Source: Candidatus Altarchaeota archaeon
Lineage (GTDB): Archaea > Altiarchaeota > Altiarchaeia > IMC4 > SCGC-AAA252-I15
DNA length: 8,065 bases
Direction: 5' to 3'
NCBI GenBank assembly: GCA_026394745.1
Contig: JAPKXP010000117.1
Span: forward strand, 1 to 8,065
Under the pieces are notes generated by a model. That model did no database searches and was not told where the DNA came from. It saw nothing but the letters and a program-made list of their open reading frames with translations. Below, piece by piece: positions 6,548 to 8,065 of the stretch; position 1 is the first letter of the stretch, and each line of letters starts with the position of its first letter. A program made the translations under genes and the position numbers.

Positions 6548-8065
6548 CTACCTCTTGTCGATTGTGAAATAATCCCAATTCATAGTGCAACCGTTTCCAG
6601 CTGGGTATCCTGTGTAGTATCCGAGTAGCAGGTAATTTATGTTATTCCAGTCCACCGTACCAACGACAACGGTAGGATTCCTAAGGTCTATCGACTTCTG
6701 ATACCATGAAGACCACCGAACCACGGTGGTGCTCCTATATTCGGCATAGTTGCCTGAATTTGTTCCTATCCTGACCCATATATCTACATTGTCGCCGCAA
6801 TCATAAATTCCTGGGTCATAATGTTCACCCCGTGTCCAGAATTTGAGTGTGCCATCTCTGTAAGGGAAATAATATGTTGTCTCATTATTCTCCATTGTCG
6901 TCAATACTGACCCCCAGCACGTTGGGTAGCCGCGAACATCACACCCTATCGCTTGAGAATGCAATCCTTCTATGTACTTGATACCGTTGAGTTCCATCCT
7001 ATGCAATGTGACTGTGGCCGGCGGGTTGCAGGACGTCAGTCCGCTGCACGCGTTCGCGTCCTCGACGGTGGTTCCCTGGCACGCGCTTGAGCCGCACTTG
7101 TAGTCCGTCCTATTCCCGTGGCACACGTAGATGGAATCGTAGCAGTTGCTCGTTGATGTTCCACACGTCTGCCCGTTGCACGTCGAGTCGTTCCTCTGCA
7201 CAGGCCACGTGCTCTGGTCCGTGTCGGCAGAGCACTGGTTGATTCCCACGCACTCTCCCCTGAAGTTCCCGCCGTCGCAGTTCGGGACGTCGTAGCAGTA
7301 GTATCCGGAGTCGCCGCCTGGAGTGCATCTCGAGTTCTGCGTCCCGTCGTAGTTGGGCGAAGGGCTTACCGCATCGTTAGTGCACTTGCAGCACTTCAGG
7401 TTCGGGCAGTTGACGTTCATCGTCGAGCAGTTCACCCACTTGCAGTAGGCTATCCCTCCCGGGCTCGACGCGTCGACGACGCAGCTTTTGGTTCCAGCGC
7501 AGTCGCCCGTCCCGCATGAAGAAGTCTGGCCGAGATTGCACGGCGAACCCTCTTGGGTGTCGTTGACGCCGTCGCATATCCTGCATCCTCCTCCGGCGTC
7601 CACCGCGATTTCGCCGCAGTTCATGACGTTGTCTGTGCAGTGGAAGCAGTTGTTGCAGTAGTTCGCGTCGGTGCACCCGTCGCCGCATATCGCGTACTGG
7701 TATGCGTCCTGCTGGCACACGCACCCGTCCACGCAGTCCCCGTAGGCGTCCCTGATGCCGTACCTGTGGTTCGCCTCGTCGCATATGAACGGAAGGCTGT
7801 TCGCGCAGCTGGGGTTGTTCGCGTCCGGGAATATGAACGGGTTCCTGGTCTCGCACGACTCCCCCGTCTGTATTACAGTGTCTCCGCAGGCCGTCCCAAC
7901 GACATTAATCCGCAGCTTCGCCTCCGCGTAGGCTGTCGAAGACTCGACCTTCACGGTGTTGATGTATGACACCGGGACCACGAGAACAGGCACGGTAACG
8001 TTCGCCGTCACTGCTATAGCCTCGTTGGGATTAAGCCCGAAGTTAGTCACGTTGAACACAATCCA
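6548..8065 (-). CDS. Large cysteine-rich secreted or surface protein, C-terminal 505 residues (5' end outside window)
   Basis: The frame is open through the window end, so the N-terminus is missing and the GTG at 8059 is not a supported start. Numbering from that GTG: residues 1-55 are hydrophobic beta-rich sequence (IAVTANVTVPVLVVPVSYIN) like an extracellular beta-sandwich. Residues 58-344 carry 38 cysteines, about one in 7.5, in motifs such as CGDTVIQTGESCE, CGDGCTDANYCNNC and CPNLKCCKC. The first resembles the CGDG-x-GE-x-CD repeats of cysteine-rich surface proteins (DUF4215-like). Residues 351-503 have only four cysteines and many aromatics, ending NWDYFTIDKR, and look like a jelly-roll or carbohydrate-binding domain. 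The total of 42 visible cysteines is even, consistent with disulfides. No sorting signal or C-terminal membrane helix is present. The stop is four bases before the class III pilin, suggesting a pilus-associated adhesin or tip protein; function is inferred. Confidence 0.88.
   Translation of the reverse strand, partial: WIVFNVTNFGLNPNEAIAVTANVTVPVLVVPVSYINTVKVESSTAYAEAKLRINVVGTACGDTVIQTGESCETRNPFIFPDANNPSCANSLPFICDEANHRYGIRDAYGDCVDGCVCQQDAYQYAICGDGCTDANYCNNCFHCTDNVMNCGEIAVDAGGGCRICDGVNDTQEGSPCNLGQTSSCGTGDCAGTKSCVVDASSPGGIAYCKWVNCSTMNVNCPNLKCCKCTNDAVSPSPNYDGTQNSRCTPGGDSGYYCYDVPNCDGGNFRGECVGINQCSADTDQSTWPVQRNDSTCNGQTCGTSTSNCYDSIYVCHGNRTDYKCGSSACQGTTVEDANACSGLTSCNPPATVTLHRMELNGIKYIEGLHSQAIGCDVRGYPTCWGSVLTTMENNETTYYFPYRDGTLKFWTRGEHYDPGIYDCGDNVDIWVRIGTNSGNYAEYRSTTVVRWSSWYQKSIDLRNPTVVVGTVDWNNINYLLLGYYTGYPAGNGCTMNWDYFTIDKR

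Larger units (their letters stand above)
1..8065 (-). other. Single compact pilus/secretion operon (nine genes, both ends cut)
   Basis: All nine genes are co-oriented. Junctions in transcription order are: 4-base gap (6548/6543), 8-base overlap (6167/6160), 1-base gap (5685/5683), ATGA overlap (5276/5273), ATGA overlap (4491/4488), ATGA overlap (3775/3772), 2-base gap (2312/2309) and ATGA overlap (573/570). There is no room for an internal intergenic promoter or terminator, so one transcript is expected, with its promoter beyond position 8065. Confidence 0.85.

Noticed and set aside
7377..7856. 159-codon minus-strand frame inside the cysteine-rich gene
   Set aside because: It is an Arg-rich frame-shifted shadow of the cysteine-rich coding sequence, caused by repeated TGC and GAC-type codons.
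7010..7890. Possible tandem DNA repeats in the cysteine-rich region
   Set aside because: Cysteine codons recur, but spacing is irregular and no unit of more than a few bases repeats clearly, so I do not call a repeat array or CRISPR.
1..8065. Archaellum (arl/fla) operon
   Set aside because: The ATPase and platform are related to ArlI/ArlJ, but no archaellin-like set or ArlF/ArlG genes are seen and the KaiC-like gene is out of order, so a Tad-like pilus fits better.

Overview
All recognisable genes in this window lie on the minus strand, packed end to end with almost no intergenic space, so transcription runs from high to low coordinates. The window looks archaeal. It encodes a small protein with a class III (QXSXEF-type) prepilin signal, a FlaI/GspE2-like secretion ATPase, a double-domain FlaJ/TadC-like membrane platform and a KaiC-like RecA-family ATPase, and good Shine-Dalgarno sequences precede most starts. 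Base composition is mixed, roughly half G+C by eye. I cannot name the genus. A DPANN or euryarchaeal lineage is plausible, but that is only an impression.

In transcription order: (1) 8065-6548, the C-terminal 505 residues of a large secreted protein: a beta-rich segment, about 290 residues carrying 38 cysteines, then a C-terminal domain of about 150 residues with different base composition. (2-5) Four small proteins, each with one N-terminal membrane helix behind a basic residue and glycine: a canonical class III pilin (6543-6160), two pilin-like proteins (6167-5685 and 5683-5273) and a longer sequon-rich protein (5276-4488). (6) 4491-3772, a cytoplasmic protein that appears to hold three winged-helix domains. 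(7) 3775-2312, the secretion/pilus assembly ATPase. (8) 2309-570, the polytopic platform protein. (9) 573-1, the N-terminal 191 residues of a KaiC-like ATPase cut by the window edge.

The likely machine is an archaeal Tad-like/type IV pilus. Pilins and pilin-like proteins assemble above the membrane, the platform protein spans it, and the ATPase drives assembly from the cytoplasm. The cysteine-rich protein is a candidate surface adhesin or tip component, the winged-helix protein a candidate ATPase partner or regulator, and the KaiC-like protein a candidate second nucleotide-dependent regulator analogous to ArlH of the archaellum; these three roles are inference. No prepilin peptidase, promoter, terminator, RNA gene, CRISPR array or mobile element is visible. 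No gene-free stretch exceeds a few bases. The unexplained parts are the giant cysteine-rich protein, the triple winged-helix protein, and the KaiC-like ATPase placed after the platform gene.
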